This document shows positions 1 to 9,700 of a DNA stretch of 64,000 nucleotides, piece after piece. This DNA comes from Stutzerimonas stutzeri (GTDB lineage Bacteria; Pseudomonadota; Gammaproteobacteria; Pseudomonadales; Pseudomonadaceae). The number at the start of each line of letters is the position of its first letter. The first letter of the stretch is position 1. The DNA lies in the NCBI RefSeq assembly GCF_002909485.1, contig NZ_PPXG01000001.1:186001-250000 (forward strand), given 5' to 3'. The notes beneath the pieces are model-generated. The model was not told where the DNA came from, searched no databases, and saw only the letters and a program-made list of their open reading frames with translations. A program made the translations under genes and the position numbers.

Positions 1-2186
1 GCCCGCAGGTGTTTGATCAAACGGTGCAGCCAGAGCGTGCCGGCACTGAGCAGCAGCGCGCTGGCCAGCATCAGCCAACCATTCAGGCCGCTGTCCGGCA
101 CTTTCCATTGCGGCGAGACGGTCCACAGGTAGAACCAGCCGAACAGCAGCGACAGATAGAGCGCGCCATTGGCCAGCAGCGTCACACCCATACCCCACAG
201 ACCTGGTCCGTCGAAGGTGCGTGAATGCAGTGGGGGCTCACCTGGCTGGGTATGCGCATCGGGGGCGGCAGCCGGGTGGGCGCCGTTTTCCCAAGACCAT
301 CGCAATAGCACGATCAGCGTCGCCATAGTGGCAATGATGGAGAGGATGTAGGCCTTGTTCAGCAGGCTCAGGCAAAGCGCGGCAAGGAACACCGAGGCGA
401 TGAACGGCAGCCAGCTGTTGCCCGGCAAATGAATGATCTCGCGGACCTTGCCCGTCAGCGGATCACTGCCCCAAGTCTCCCGCCGACCATGGTCGATTAC
501 CGTCAGCGCATGTTCACCGCGGGCGATGCTGTCTGGCAGTTCAGGATCTTTCCATAGGGGATGGCGGTCCGTCACATCAGGCAGGCTGACGAAGTTGTAC
601 GCGCTGGGCGGCAGGCTTGTGGCCCACTCCAGCGTATCGGCGTTCCATGGGTTCTTCGGCGCGCGAACACCGAAACGGAAATGCAGGATGATATCCAGCA
701 GTATGGTCGCCACGCCTGCAGCCATGATGAAGCTGCCGATCGACGACACCAAGTTGGGCATGTCCCAGCCCAGGCCCGTGTCGTAGGTGTAGACGCGGCG
801 TGGCATGCCGATCAGGCCGGTCCAGTGCATGATCAGGAACGTTACGTTGAAGCCGATGAAGAACAGCCAGAAGCCCCAGCGACCGAGCTTCGCCGAGGGC
901 ATGCGCCCGGAGAAATGCGGCAGCCAGTAGTAAAGCCCGGCCATCAACGGGAAGACCATGCCGCCCACCAGCACGTAGTGCATATGCGCGACGACGAAGT
1001 GAGTGTCGTGCACCTGCCAGTCGAAAGGCACCAGCGCCAGCATCACCCCGGTCAGTCCGCCGGCGACGAAGACGATTAAGAATCCCACCAACCAGAGCAT
1101 TGGCACCTTGTACACCGGTTTGCCGAGCCAGAGCGTTGCCAGCCAGGCGAAAATCTGCACGCCGGTGGGGATTGCCACCAACATGCTCGCTGCCGAGAAG
1201 AACGCCGTGGCCAGCTGGGGGATGCCCACCGTGAACATGTGGTGCACCCACAGCCCGAAGCTGATGAAGCCGGTGGTCAGTACGCCCAGTACGACCCAAC
1301 GGTAGCCCACCAGGGGGCGCTGGCAGAACACTGGAATCAGCGTGGAGACGATCCCGGCACCCGGCAGAAAGATGATGTACACCTCCGGATGACCAAACAG
1401 CCAGAACAGGTGTTGCCAGAGCACCGGATCGCCGCCGCGGGCGACATCGAAGAACGGCATGCCGGCTGCGCGCTCCAGCTCCAGCAGGATGGAGCCGAGG
1501 ATCAGCGGCGGAAAACCGACCACGATCATCATCGCCATCACCAGGATGTACCACACATACAGTGGCATCTTGTGTAGCGCCATGCCGTTGGTGCGGGTGC
1601 GCAGGATCGACACCACCAGCTCGACGCCCGCACTCACTGCGGAAATCTCCACGAAGGTGATGCCCAGCAGCCAAAAGTCTGAGTTCACCCCGGGGGTATG
1701 CGCCGAGCTGGACAGCGGCGTGTACATGAACCAGCCCGCCTTGGGCGCGAGATCGAGAAAGATGCTCGAGAGCAGGATCAGTCCGCCGAACAGGTAGCAG
1801 TAATAGCCAAGGGCGGAAAGGCGCGGAAACACCAGATCGCGTGCGCCGATCATCTTCGGGATCAGGTAGACCGCCAGCCCCTCCATCATCGGTACGGCGA
1901 AGAGAAACATCATCACCGTGCCGTGCATGGTGAAGACCTGGTTGTAGACGTCTGGCTCCATCAGCTCGTAGCCGGGCAGCGCAAGCTGCGTGCGGATGAG
2001 CATGGCCAGCAGGCCGCCTACCAGAAAGAAAAACGCGCCGGTGACCAGAAAGCGCAGACCAATGGTGGTGTGATTGACAATGGTCAGTGCGCGCCACCCG
2101 CGCGGGTTGCCCCAGACCTTGTCAAATTCGTCCTGCATCTGTTCGAGATCGGTTGCGGCTGCGCCACTTTTTTGCGTTGGGTTCAT
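1..2186 (-). CDS. Cytochrome c oxidase subunit I (caa3/CoxN-type, long form), C-terminus cut by window edge
   Basis: Catalytic subunit of a haem-copper terminal oxidase in the inner membrane; it reduces O2 and pumps protons. The reading frame is open from the ATG at 2186 to the window edge (728 codons, no stop). Visible motifs are the low-spin haem His in MHGTVMMF, the CuB His and cross-linked Tyr in FGHPEVY, the CuB pair in WVHHMF, and haem a3/a ligands in VAHMHYV. The frame continues well past the usual COX1 end into further hydrophobic segments, as in long CoxN-like proteins carrying a COX3-like extension (family knowledge; the extension is truncated here). The start overlaps the subunit II stop (ATGA), so the two are translationally coupled. 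High-GC antisense frames obscure it, but the motifs settle the strand. Confidence 0.93.
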   Translation of the reverse strand, partial: MNPTQKSGAAATDLEQMQDEFDKVWGNPRGWRALTIVNHTTIGLRFLVTGAFFFLVGGLLAMLIRTQLALPGYELMEPDVYNQVFTMHGTVMMFLFAVPMMEGLAVYLIPKMIGARDLVFPRLSALGYYCYLFGGLILLSSIFLDLAPKAGWFMYTPLSSSAHTPGVNSDFWLLGITFVEISAVSAGVELVVSILRTRTNGMALHKMPLYVWYILVMAMMIVVGFPPLILGSILLELERAAGMPFFDVARGGDPVLWQHLFWLFGHPEVYIIFLPGAGIVSTLIPVFCQRPLVGYRWVVLGVLTTGFISFGLWVHHMFTVGIPQLATAFFSAASMLVAIPTGVQIFAWLATLWLGKPVYKVPMLWLVGFLIVFVAGGLTGVMLALVPFDWQVHDTHFVVAHMHYVLVGGMVFPLMAGLYYWLPHFSGRMPSAKLGRWGFWLFFIGFNVTFLIMHWTGLIGMPRRVYTYDTGLGWDMPNLVSSIGSFIMAAGVATILLDIILHFRFGVRAPKNPWNADTLEWATSLPPSAYNFVSLPDVTDRHPLWKDPELPDSIARGEHALTVIDHGRRETWGSDPLTGKVREIIHLPGNSWLPFIASVFLAALCLSLLNKAYILSIIATMATLIVLLRWSWENGAHPAAAPDAHTQPGEPPLHSRTFDGPGLWGMGVTLLANGALYLSLLFGWFYLWTVSPQWKVPDSGLNGWLMLASALLLSAGTLWLHRLIKHLR

Positions 2187-3199
2187 GGAGCTAGGGTCTC
2201 CAGCCAGTCGGCAAGCTGGCCGAGGGTTTCTTCAGGAATGTCGTCGTGGCGAGGCATTGCGATGCCGTGTTTCAGGCTCTGGTGATCGCTCAGCCAACGC
2301 CGTAGGCCTTCACTGTCGTTGGCGATCACCCCTGCACCCAGGGTTGGGCGCGTAGCAAGGTCGCTCAGGTCTGGGGCGCGATTGCCATCGCTGACGCCGG
2401 CTACGCGGTGGCATTGGCTGCAGCGATCGTTGAAGACGTTGCCTGCGGCGCCGGTTGGCGCCTGGTGCTGAAGGTCTGTGCGGCTTTCGATCCAGCTGGC
2501 AAAAGCGTCGGGCTCGAGAGCCTCGACGTGCAGAATCATATGGGCGTGCTGGCTGCCGCAGAATTCCGAACATTGCCCGCGGAACACGCCGGTCTGTGAT
2601 GCCTGCAGGCGCAAGGTGTTGGTCCGTCCGGGGACCATGTCCAACTTGCCTCCCAGGCGCGGCACCCAGAACGAGTGAATCACGTCGGCGCTGGTGACCT
2701 CGACGTCGACCGGGCGATCGACCGGCAGAATGAACTGGTTGGCCGTCACCACGCCGCTCTCCGGATAGCGCACCTCCCACCACCATTGATGGCCGATGAC
2801 CTGGATACGCAGCGGCTGCTCGCCCTCGACGGGTAGCGGCAGCATGTTGCGCCCTGTCGGAATGCCGAAAGCCAACAGCGCAATGATGCTCACGGTGGGC
2901 AGGATGATGCCGCCGCCGATGATCCAGCGCCGATTTATGCGTTTTGCTTCTTCAGCGGTGTGGCTTTGCGGGCGACGCAGCATGGCGTAGATCCACAGCG
3001 CGCTCACAACCAGCAGCACCAGCACGGAAAAGCCAAACATCGCCCACCAGACGTTCGCCACGTCACGCGCCATCGGCCCGGCGGGGGAAAGCACCGACTG
3101 CGGCCCATCGCAGCCAACCAGTAAAGGAACTGCCAGCGCCAGCGTGGTCCATTTGAAAGGGTTGCCGCCTCGTTTCGATGCGTGGGCGGCCAGTTTCAA
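2183..3199 (-). CDS. Cytochrome c oxidase subunit II with fused cytochrome c (caa3-type)
   Basis: Accepts electrons and passes them through CuA to subunit I. From the proposed TTG start (338 aa) a hydrophobic stretch ends in a lipobox (LLVGC, Cys about 29), predicting a lipoprotein. Two membrane helices follow, then the CuA domain (HSFWVPRLGGK, CSEFCGSQHAHM with the two Cys and His ligands) and a C-terminal cytochrome c domain with CSQCH. That fused haem domain defines the caa3 class. The frame is open upstream to 3796, but that part runs antisense through the DUF2231 gene, so the short form is preferred. The ribosome site before TTG is weak, so the start is uncertain. Its stop overlaps the subunit I start by ATGA. 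Confidence 0.9.
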   Translation of the reverse strand: MKLAAHASKRGGNPFKWTTLALAVPLLVGCDGPQSVLSPAGPMARDVANVWWAMFGFSVLVLLVVSALWIYAMLRRPQSHTAEEAKRINRRWIIGGGIILPTVSIIALLAFGIPTGRNMLPLPVEGEQPLRIQVIGHQWWWEVRYPESGVVTANQFILPVDRPVDVEVTSADVIHSFWVPRLGGKLDMVPGRTNTLRLQASQTGVFRGQCSEFCGSQHAHMILHVEALEPDAFASWIESRTDLQHQAPTGAAGNVFNDRCSQCHRVAGVSDGNRAPDLSDLATRPTLGAGVIANDSEGLRRWLSDHQSLKHGIAMPRHDDIPEETLGQLADWLETLAP

Positions 3200-3220
3200 T
3201 TCAGTGCCTGGGAGGGCCGG

Positions 3221-3697
3221 ATGGCCACAGAACGCGAGTCCATCAACAGTAACGCCGCCATTGCCGGTCATCCGTTGCATCCGATGATGATCCATTTTCC
3301 GGTCGCGGCGTTGATAGGTCTGGTGCCTGCAGACCTTGCCTACCTGTGGACGCTCGACGAATTCTGGTGGCGTGCCGGGCTCTGGCTGTCTGGTGTGGGT
3401 GCTATCGGTGGCTGGATCGCAAGCATCGCCGGTGTGATCGATCTGGTCTCGGTGCAACAGATTCGCCGCAAGATCACCGCCTGGTGCCATGCGATTCTGG
3501 CGGTGATGATGCTCTCGCTGGCTTCGCTGAACTGGCTGTTGCGCTATCAGGGCATGGATCGTGGTGATGGCGACGCCATGTGGGGTTTGTACCTTTCGCT
3601 GCTGACCGCCGTGCTGATCTCGCTTGCAGCCTTTCTCGGCGGGCGACTGGTCTACGAACATGCTGTTGGCGTGGATATCGAAGGCGGCAGTTCCTGA
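3221..3697 (+). CDS. DUF2231 family membrane protein
   Basis: A 158-residue protein with about four membrane segments. The N-terminal part contains GHPLHPMMIHFPVA, the conserved HPxHP...HFP signature of DUF2231 proteins. The start at 3221 is chosen because GGAGGG lies 4-5 nt upstream; an earlier in-frame ATG at 3182 has no such site and overlaps subunit II. Biochemical function is unknown; members are often found near haem or copper oxidase genes (family knowledge). It is divergent from the oxidase operon with only about 21 bp between proposed start codons, so the two promoters must lie inside each other's coding region or one start is wrong. Confidence 0.85.
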   Translation: MATERESINSNAAIAGHPLHPMMIHFPVAALIGLVPADLAYLWTLDEFWWRAGLWLSGVGAIGGWIASIAGVIDLVSVQQIRRKITAWCHAILAVMMLSLASLNWLLRYQGMDRGDGDAMWGLYLSLLTAVLISLAAFLGGRLVYEHAVGVDIEGGSS

Positions 3698-3817
3698 CTG
3701 CTCACTGAGCCGACTGGAAGAGGCGGCCATCAGCCCTCGTTCTTGCACTGAACCAGGGCGGGGAAGATAGTCGAATCGAGCCATGCGAGCGGTCATGCGG
3801 GGCGGTCGTTCCTTGAG

Positions 3818-4231
3818 TCAGAAGGGCTTGGCAAGCACCAGCCAGAGGGTGAGAGTGATCAAGACCGGCACCAGCACACCCAGGGCCATGCACTGGTATG
3901 TGACGCCTCGGTCTGGTTCACGTTCGATGCGCAGCACCAGAACACCGCACAGCGCGTGGCAGAGCGCCATGGCCGTCACCAAAGTGAGCTTTACGATCAG
4001 CCAGCCGGCCAGCGTGCCGTCGCGCAGGAACAGCGCCGTGCCGGAGCCGATCGCCACCAGCGCAGCGGGTGTGCTGATGAGGGTGAAAACCATGCGGGTA
4101 AGGTGCGCGTGGTCGCGATAGAAGAGCTGATCGTTACGCTTGGTGCCTGCGGCGATCATCGCCGGCAGATAAAGCAGCGAGCCACACCAGCAGAGCAGGG
4201 CGGCAAAGTGCAGCAGTTTGAGCAGTGGCAT
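3818..4231 (-). CDS. CopD/HemJ-like small membrane protein
   Basis: A 137-residue protein with four predicted helices. The N-terminus (LLKLLHFAALLCWCGSLLYL) and the Arg/His-containing loops resemble the CopD/HemJ superfamily, which includes copper-related membrane proteins and the HemJ protoporphyrinogen oxidase. Which role applies cannot be decided from sequence alone. The ATG at 4231 has GGAG 8 nt upstream; an ATG at 4243 is possible but has its purine run too close. Its position beside a caa3 oxidase suggests a part in haem or copper supply, which is inference. Confidence 0.7.
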   Translation of the reverse strand: MPLLKLLHFAALLCWCGSLLYLPAMIAAGTKRNDQLFYRDHAHLTRMVFTLISTPAALVAIGSGTALFLRDGTLAGWLIVKLTLVTAMALCHALCGVLVLRIEREPDRGVTYQCMALGVLVPVLITLTLWLVLAKPF

Positions 4232-4374
4232 GCCGGTCTCCATCCTGCCTGATGCGAATCTGAGGATGTGACAGTCCTGCTTCCGGGCAGTTCGTCATTG
4301 CGCGGATGAAGCGGCGAAGCACGGGCTATATCCGACGCCGATTGGGTACTTGGCGTTAGGGCAGGGGGAGATCG

Positions 4375-5217
4375 CTAGTTTTGTTCGCGGCGTTCGAACA
4401 ACTGGCTGCCGCAACGGCTGCAAAAAGCGGCATTGGGTTCGTGGGTGAGCTTGTCGCAGGTTGGGCAGCTGTGTTGCAGGCTCTCCTGACGCATGGCATT
4501 GGCCAGCTCCGCAGTGAAGATGCCGGTTGGCACCGCGATGATCGAGTAACCGGTGATCATCACCACAGTCGCTAGGGCCTGGCCCAGAGGCGTATGCGGG
4601 GTGATATCGCCGAAGCCGACGGTGGTCAGTGTGACCACTGCCCAATATATGCTCATCGGAATACTGGTGAAGCCGTTGCTAGGTCCTTCAATCACGTACA
4701 TCAGCGTGCCGTAGACGACGAGCAGCGTGGTGACGCTAAGCAGAAAGACGATGATTTTCTGCCGACTGCCCTGCAGTGCTACGAGCAGGAAGTTGGCTTG
4801 GCTCAGGTACGGAGTGAGCTTGAGTACGCGAAATATTCGCAGCATGCGGACGATGCGCACCACCAGCAAGTACTGCGCGTCAGGCAGCAGCAGGGCAATG
4901 AAAGCGGGCAGCACCGACAGCAAATCGATGGCGCCGTAAAAGCTGAAAATGTACTTGCGTGGCTCGGGGTGCGAGTAAATGCGCACCACGTATTCCACGG
5001 CGAATATTGCAGTGAATCCCCACTCCAGATTGGTCAGCAGCTGGCCATGCCGGTCGTTGAACGAGGCGATGCTGTCGAGCATCACCACTATCAGGCTGGT
5101 CATGATGATCACCAGCAGCCAGGTATCGAAGCGTTTGCCGGCCGGGGTATTGGTGAAAAATATGATGATGTATAGCCGCTCTCGCCAGCTCATTGCTTTT
5201 AGGGAGTCGTTGTCCAT
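4375..5217 (-). CDS. Voltage-gated-type potassium channel with C-terminal zinc ribbon
   Basis: A 280-residue inner-membrane ion channel of the six-helix family (Ion_trans). S4 carries regularly spaced arginines (RIVRMLRIFRVLKL, about residues 118-131) as a voltage sensor, and the pore helix ends in TTVGFGD, the K+ selectivity filter. After S6 (ELANAMRQE) the C-terminus holds two CxxC pairs (CPTC at 251-254, CSRC at 266-269), which look like a zinc ribbon. The usual cytosolic RCK/cNMP regulatory domain is absent. K+ selectivity follows from the filter; the physiological role and the purpose of the zinc ribbon are unknown. It is divergent from moaA. Confidence 0.9.
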   Translation of the reverse strand: MDNDSLKAMSWRERLYIIIFFTNTPAGKRFDTWLLVIIMTSLIVVMLDSIASFNDRHGQLLTNLEWGFTAIFAVEYVVRIYSHPEPRKYIFSFYGAIDLLSVLPAFIALLLPDAQYLLVVRIVRMLRIFRVLKLTPYLSQANFLLVALQGSRQKIIVFLLSVTTLLVVYGTLMYVIEGPSNGFTSIPMSIYWAVVTLTTVGFGDITPHTPLGQALATVVMITGYSIIAVPTGIFTAELANAMRQESLQHSCPTCDKLTHEPNAAFCSRCGSQLFERREQN

Positions 5218-5481
5218 TCGCCGTGGTCTCTCGCATAAGTGGCAGATCAGCGCCCGTCACCGCTTCGTCGTGAGCCGCATAACCCTGCGGGCTCCGGCGC
5301 AGCCGGGTACTAAATGGCAAGATGCCAACCTCGCCCGCCAAAGCGAGCCATTAAAGCACTGCTATCGGTCAGCTGCATGTCGTGCTGCGGTCTAGCCCTA
5401 TGGCCGTTGGTAACACCACTTTGCCTGATTCGCGCTTAGCGCATAGTCTGAACAAAAGCGCAGCAAGCAGTGGAGAGTGCA

Positions 5482-6477
5482 ATGCCCGATTCCCAGTTGG
5501 TCGATCCATTCGGTCGGCGCATCACCTACCTGAGGCTATCGGTAACCGATCGCTGCGATTTCCGTTGCACCTATTGCATGAGCGAAGACATGGTCTTCGC
5601 TCCCCGCGCGCAGATTCTCACGCTGGAAGAACTCTATGCCGTTGCCGATGCGTTCATCAGCCTCGGCGTCAAACGTATTCGCGTGACAGGTGGCGAGCCG
5701 CTTGTGCGCAAGGGCCTTACCGGGCTGTTGGGGCGACTCGGTGCTCGCGAAGAACTGGAAGACCTGGCCATCACCACCAACGGCTCGCAGCTGCCGTTAC
5801 TCGCCACTGCTTTGCATGACGCCGGCGTCAAGCGTCTTAACATCAGCCTGGATTCGCTCAAGCGTGAGCGGTTTGCCGAGCTCACGCGCCGCGACATGCT
5901 TCATCAGGTGGTTCAGGGAATCGATGCGGCAATTGATGCTGGGTTCAATCGGATCAAGCTCAACAGCGTGATCCAGAAAGGCCGTAACGATGACGAAGTG
6001 CTGGATCTGGTGAATTTCGCCGTCGAGCGAGGTCTGGACATCAGCTTTATCGAAGAAATGCCGCTGGGCAATGTCTCCAGCCACGAGCGCGAAATCACCT
6101 TCTGCTCCAGCGATGAGGTGCGCGAGCGCATCGAAGCAGGCCATCAGCTGGTGCGCAGCAGCCACACCACCGGCGGCCCTTCGCGCTATTGGCAGGTCGC
6201 GGGAACCGAAACCCAGGTCGGCTTCATTTCGCCGCATAGCAACAACTTCTGCGGCAGCTGCAATCGCGTGCGCGTGACTGCCGAGGGCAAGCTGGTGCTT
6301 TGTCTGGGGCATGAAGGCGCGCTGGATCTTAAAAGCCTGATGCGGCGTTATCCCGGTGATAGCGAGCGGTTGCGCAATGCCTTGGTGAGTGCGCTGCAAC
6401 TTAAGCCGGAAAAGCACCACTTTCGTACCGACGAGCAGGTTCAGGTGGTGCGTTTCATGAGCATGACGGGCGGTTAG
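5482..6477 (+). CDS. moaA: GTP 3',8-cyclase MoaA
   Basis: Radical SAM enzyme for the first step of molybdenum cofactor biosynthesis; converts GTP to 3',8-cyclo-7,8-dihydro-GTP in the cytoplasm. The 331-residue product has the N-terminal SAM cluster motif CDFRCTYC (Cys 25, 29, 32), the glycine-rich VTGGEPLVRKG, the C-terminal second cluster (FCGSCNRVRVT followed by a later Cys), and ends with the catalytically important Gly-Gly tail. Start chosen at ATG 5482 with GGAGAG upstream; a GTG at 5470 is in frame but less well placed. It stands alone without other moa genes. Family length matches. Confidence 0.96.
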   Translation: MPDSQLVDPFGRRITYLRLSVTDRCDFRCTYCMSEDMVFAPRAQILTLEELYAVADAFISLGVKRIRVTGGEPLVRKGLTGLLGRLGAREELEDLAITTNGSQLPLLATALHDAGVKRLNISLDSLKRERFAELTRRDMLHQVVQGIDAAIDAGFNRIKLNSVIQKGRNDDEVLDLVNFAVERGLDISFIEEMPLGNVSSHEREITFCSSDEVRERIEAGHQLVRSSHTTGGPSRYWQVAGTETQVGFISPHSNNFCGSCNRVRVTAEGKLVLCLGHEGALDLKSLMRRYPGDSERLRNALVSALQLKPEKHHFRTDEQVQVVRFMSMTGG

Positions 6478-6700
6478 TTCCAAGACGCTCCTGCTCCTCG
6501 ATCGACGACTTCTTCCAGCCTTGGCTTCTCTCTCCGTTTTTTTCATCGCTGCGGTTCTGTGCGCCGCCACGCTGCGAGCAGGACCGGGCGGCGTGATAAA
6601 CTCCGTGGCTTCTTGCCAGTAGCCATTCCATGCCAGGATTTCCGATGTTCACGGCGACTTCGCTTGTTCGTTCCCCCGCTGACTGCCACGGATAGGCTGC

Positions 6701-9700
6701 ATGCGACTGAAAAGCATCAAACTCGCCGGCTTCAAGTCCTTCGTCGATCCCACTACGGTCAGCTTCCCGAGCAACATGGCGGCCGTAGTTGGACCCAATG
6801 GCTGTGGCAAATCCAACATCATCGATGCGGTGCGTTGGGTGATGGGCGAAAGCTCGGCGAAGAACCTGCGCGGCGAGTCGATGACCGACGTCATCTTCAA
6901 TGGCTCGAATACGCGCAAGCCGGTCACGCAGGCAAGTATCGAGCTCATTTTTGATAACTCAGACGGCACGCTGACCGGCGAGTACGCGGCATTCGCCGAG
7001 ATATCCATCCGCCGTCGCGTGACCCGCGATTCGCAGAACACCTACTTTCTCAACGGTGTGAAATGCCGGCGCCGCGACATCACCGACATATTCCTCGGCA
7101 CCGGCCTTGGGCCGCGCAGCTATTCGATCATCGAGCAGGGGATGATCTCAAAGCTGATCGAGGCCAAACCTGAAGATCTGCGCAACTTCATCGAGGAAGC
7201 AGCCGGCATCTCCAAGTACAAGGAGCGCCGGCGCGAAACCGAGAACCGAATCCGTCGCACCCACGAGAATCTTGCGCGCTTGACCGATCTGCGCGAAGAG
7301 CTGGAGCGACAACTCGAACGGCTACACCGTCAGGCGCAATCAGCAGAGAAGTATCAGGAGTACAAGGCCGAGGAGCGCCAGCTAAAGGCGCAGCTTTCGG
7401 CACTACGTTGGCAGGCCCTGAACGATCAGGTGGGCCAGCGCGAGCAGGTGATCGGTGATCAGGAGGTGGCCTTCGAGGCGCTGGTCGCCGAGCAGCGTAA
7501 CGCCGATGCAAGCATCGAGCGCCTGCGTGACGGTCACCACGAGCTGTCTGAGCGGTTCAACCAGGTGCAGGGGCGTTTCTATTCCGTGGGCGGCGATATC
7601 GCCCGCGTCGAGCAAAGTATCCAGCACGGCCAGCAGCGCTTGCGACAGTTGCAGGACGACCTTCGCGAAGCGGAACAGGCACGCCTGGAGACCGAGTCGC
7701 ACCTCGGTCACGATCGCACGTTGCTCGCCACGCTGGGTGAGGAACTGGCGATGCTCGAGCCCGGGCAGTTGGATTCAGGGATCGCCGCCGAGGAGTCCGC
7801 TGCGCAGCTGGAAGAGGCCGAAGCGGCCATGCAGGCCTGGCAGGAGCAGTGGGAACGATTCAATCAGCACAGCGCAGAGCCGCGCCGTGCTGCCGAAGTT
7901 CAGCAATCGCGTATCCAGCAGCTGGAGCAGAGCCTGGAGCGGTTGGCCGAGCGTCAGCGTCGCCTGGATGACGAGCGTACGCTGCTGGCTGGCGATCCTG
8001 AAGATGTCGCGATCCTCGAGCTCGGTGAGCAACTTGCAGTGAGTGAGCTTAAGCTCGAAACACTGGCGGCAGAGGGGGACGCTCTCAATGAACGTTTGGA
8101 GCAACTGCGCGAAGCGCTGCAGCAGGGGACTCTCACGCAACAGCAGCTGCAGGGCGAACTGCAACGGTTGAACGGTCGCATTGCGTCGCTGGAGGCATTG
8201 CAACAGGCCGCGATGGACCCAGGCAAGGGTGTCGCCGAGTGGCTGCATGAGCAGGAGTTGGAACAGCGGCCGCGTCTCTCCGAAGGGTTGCGTGTCGAAT
8301 CCGGTTGGGAGCTGGCGGTAGAAACCGTGCTCGGTACGGACTTGCACGCTGTGCTGCTGGACGATTTTGCGGCGATCGAGCTCGGCAGTTTCGAACAGGG
8401 TGATCTGCGTCTGGTCAGCCCGCGCAATGGTGGCGCGCATCGCCCCGGTAGCTTGCTTGACCTGGTCGAATCAGAACTGGACCTCTCGCCCTGGTTGGGT
8501 CTCGTGCGGCCTGTCGAATCCTTGGATCAAGCGCTGGCCGCGCGCGCCGGCCTAGGTGAAGGCGAAAGCCTGATAAGCCGTGATGGGTATTGGGTTGGTC
8601 AGCATTTTTTGCGGGTCAGCCGCGCTAGCAAGGCAGAATCCGGTGTGCTTGCGCGCGGGCAGGAATTAGAGCGGCTACAGGCGGAGCGCGATGAGCGTGA
8701 AGTCGCTCTGACAACGGTCGAAGAGCGCGTTGCTGGGCTGCGCGCTGATCAGGCCCGCCTTGAGGATGAGCGAGAGCAACAGCGCCGTCGGGAGCAGGAC
8801 GAAGCGCGCGGCCTCAGTGATCTCAAGGCACAATTGTCCGCTGGACAGGCCCGGCTCGAGCAGTTGGCACTGCGCCGCCGACGGCTGGATGAAGAGCTCG
8901 CCGAACAACAAGAACAGCGCGAGATTGAGACCGAGCAACTCGGCGAGGCGCGTCTGCAACTGCAGGACGCGCTGGATGCGATGGCTCAGGACACCGAGCA
9001 GCGCGAAATTTTGCTGGCTGGGCGGGACGGAATTCGCGAGCAGCTAGATCGCGTTCGTCAGGAGGCCCGCCAACAGAAAGACCACGCGCACCAGCTGGCG
9101 CTGCGCGTTAGCTCGCTCAGGGCACAGCACGAGTCCACCCGGCAGGCACTGGAACGGCTGGAGCAGCAGTTCGAGCGAGCCATCGAACGTCGTGAGCAGC
9201 TGAGTCTGAATCTGGAGGAAGGTGAGGCACCCCTGGAAGAGCTGCGGATGAAGCTCGAGGAGCTGTTGGAACGACGCATGGGCGTTGAAGACGAACTCAA
9301 GCATGCGCGACTTGCATTGGAAGACGCCGACCGTGAGCTGCGCGACGCGGAAAAGCGGCGCACCCAGGCCGAACAGCAGGCGCAGTTGCTGCGTGGTCAG
9401 CTGGAACAGCAGCGGATGGATTGGCAGGGGCTAAGCGTCAGGCGCAAGGCGCTGCAGGAGCAGCTGGACGAAGACGGATATGATCTGCACGGCGTGCTCG
9501 CCACCTTGCCAGCCGAGGCGACCGAGCCAAGCTGGGAAGCGGAACTGGAACGCCTTGGCCAGCGCATTCAGCGCCTCGGGCCGATCAACCTGGCGGCGAT
9601 CGACGAGTATCAGCAGCAATCGGAACGCAAACGCTATCTCGATGCTCAGAACGACGACCTTGTCGAGGCGCTGGATACCCTGGAAAACGTCATCCGCAAA

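Noticed and set aside
577..2097. 506-codon minus-strand frame over subunit I
   Set aside because: Frame-shifted shadow of the real subunit I gene; His/Arg-rich composition with no oxidase motifs.
3200..3796. N-terminal extension of oxidase subunit II to a 537-residue protein
   Set aside because: The extra ~199 codons run antisense through the DUF2231 gene, contain no subunit II features, and would place the lipoprotein signal in the middle of the protein.
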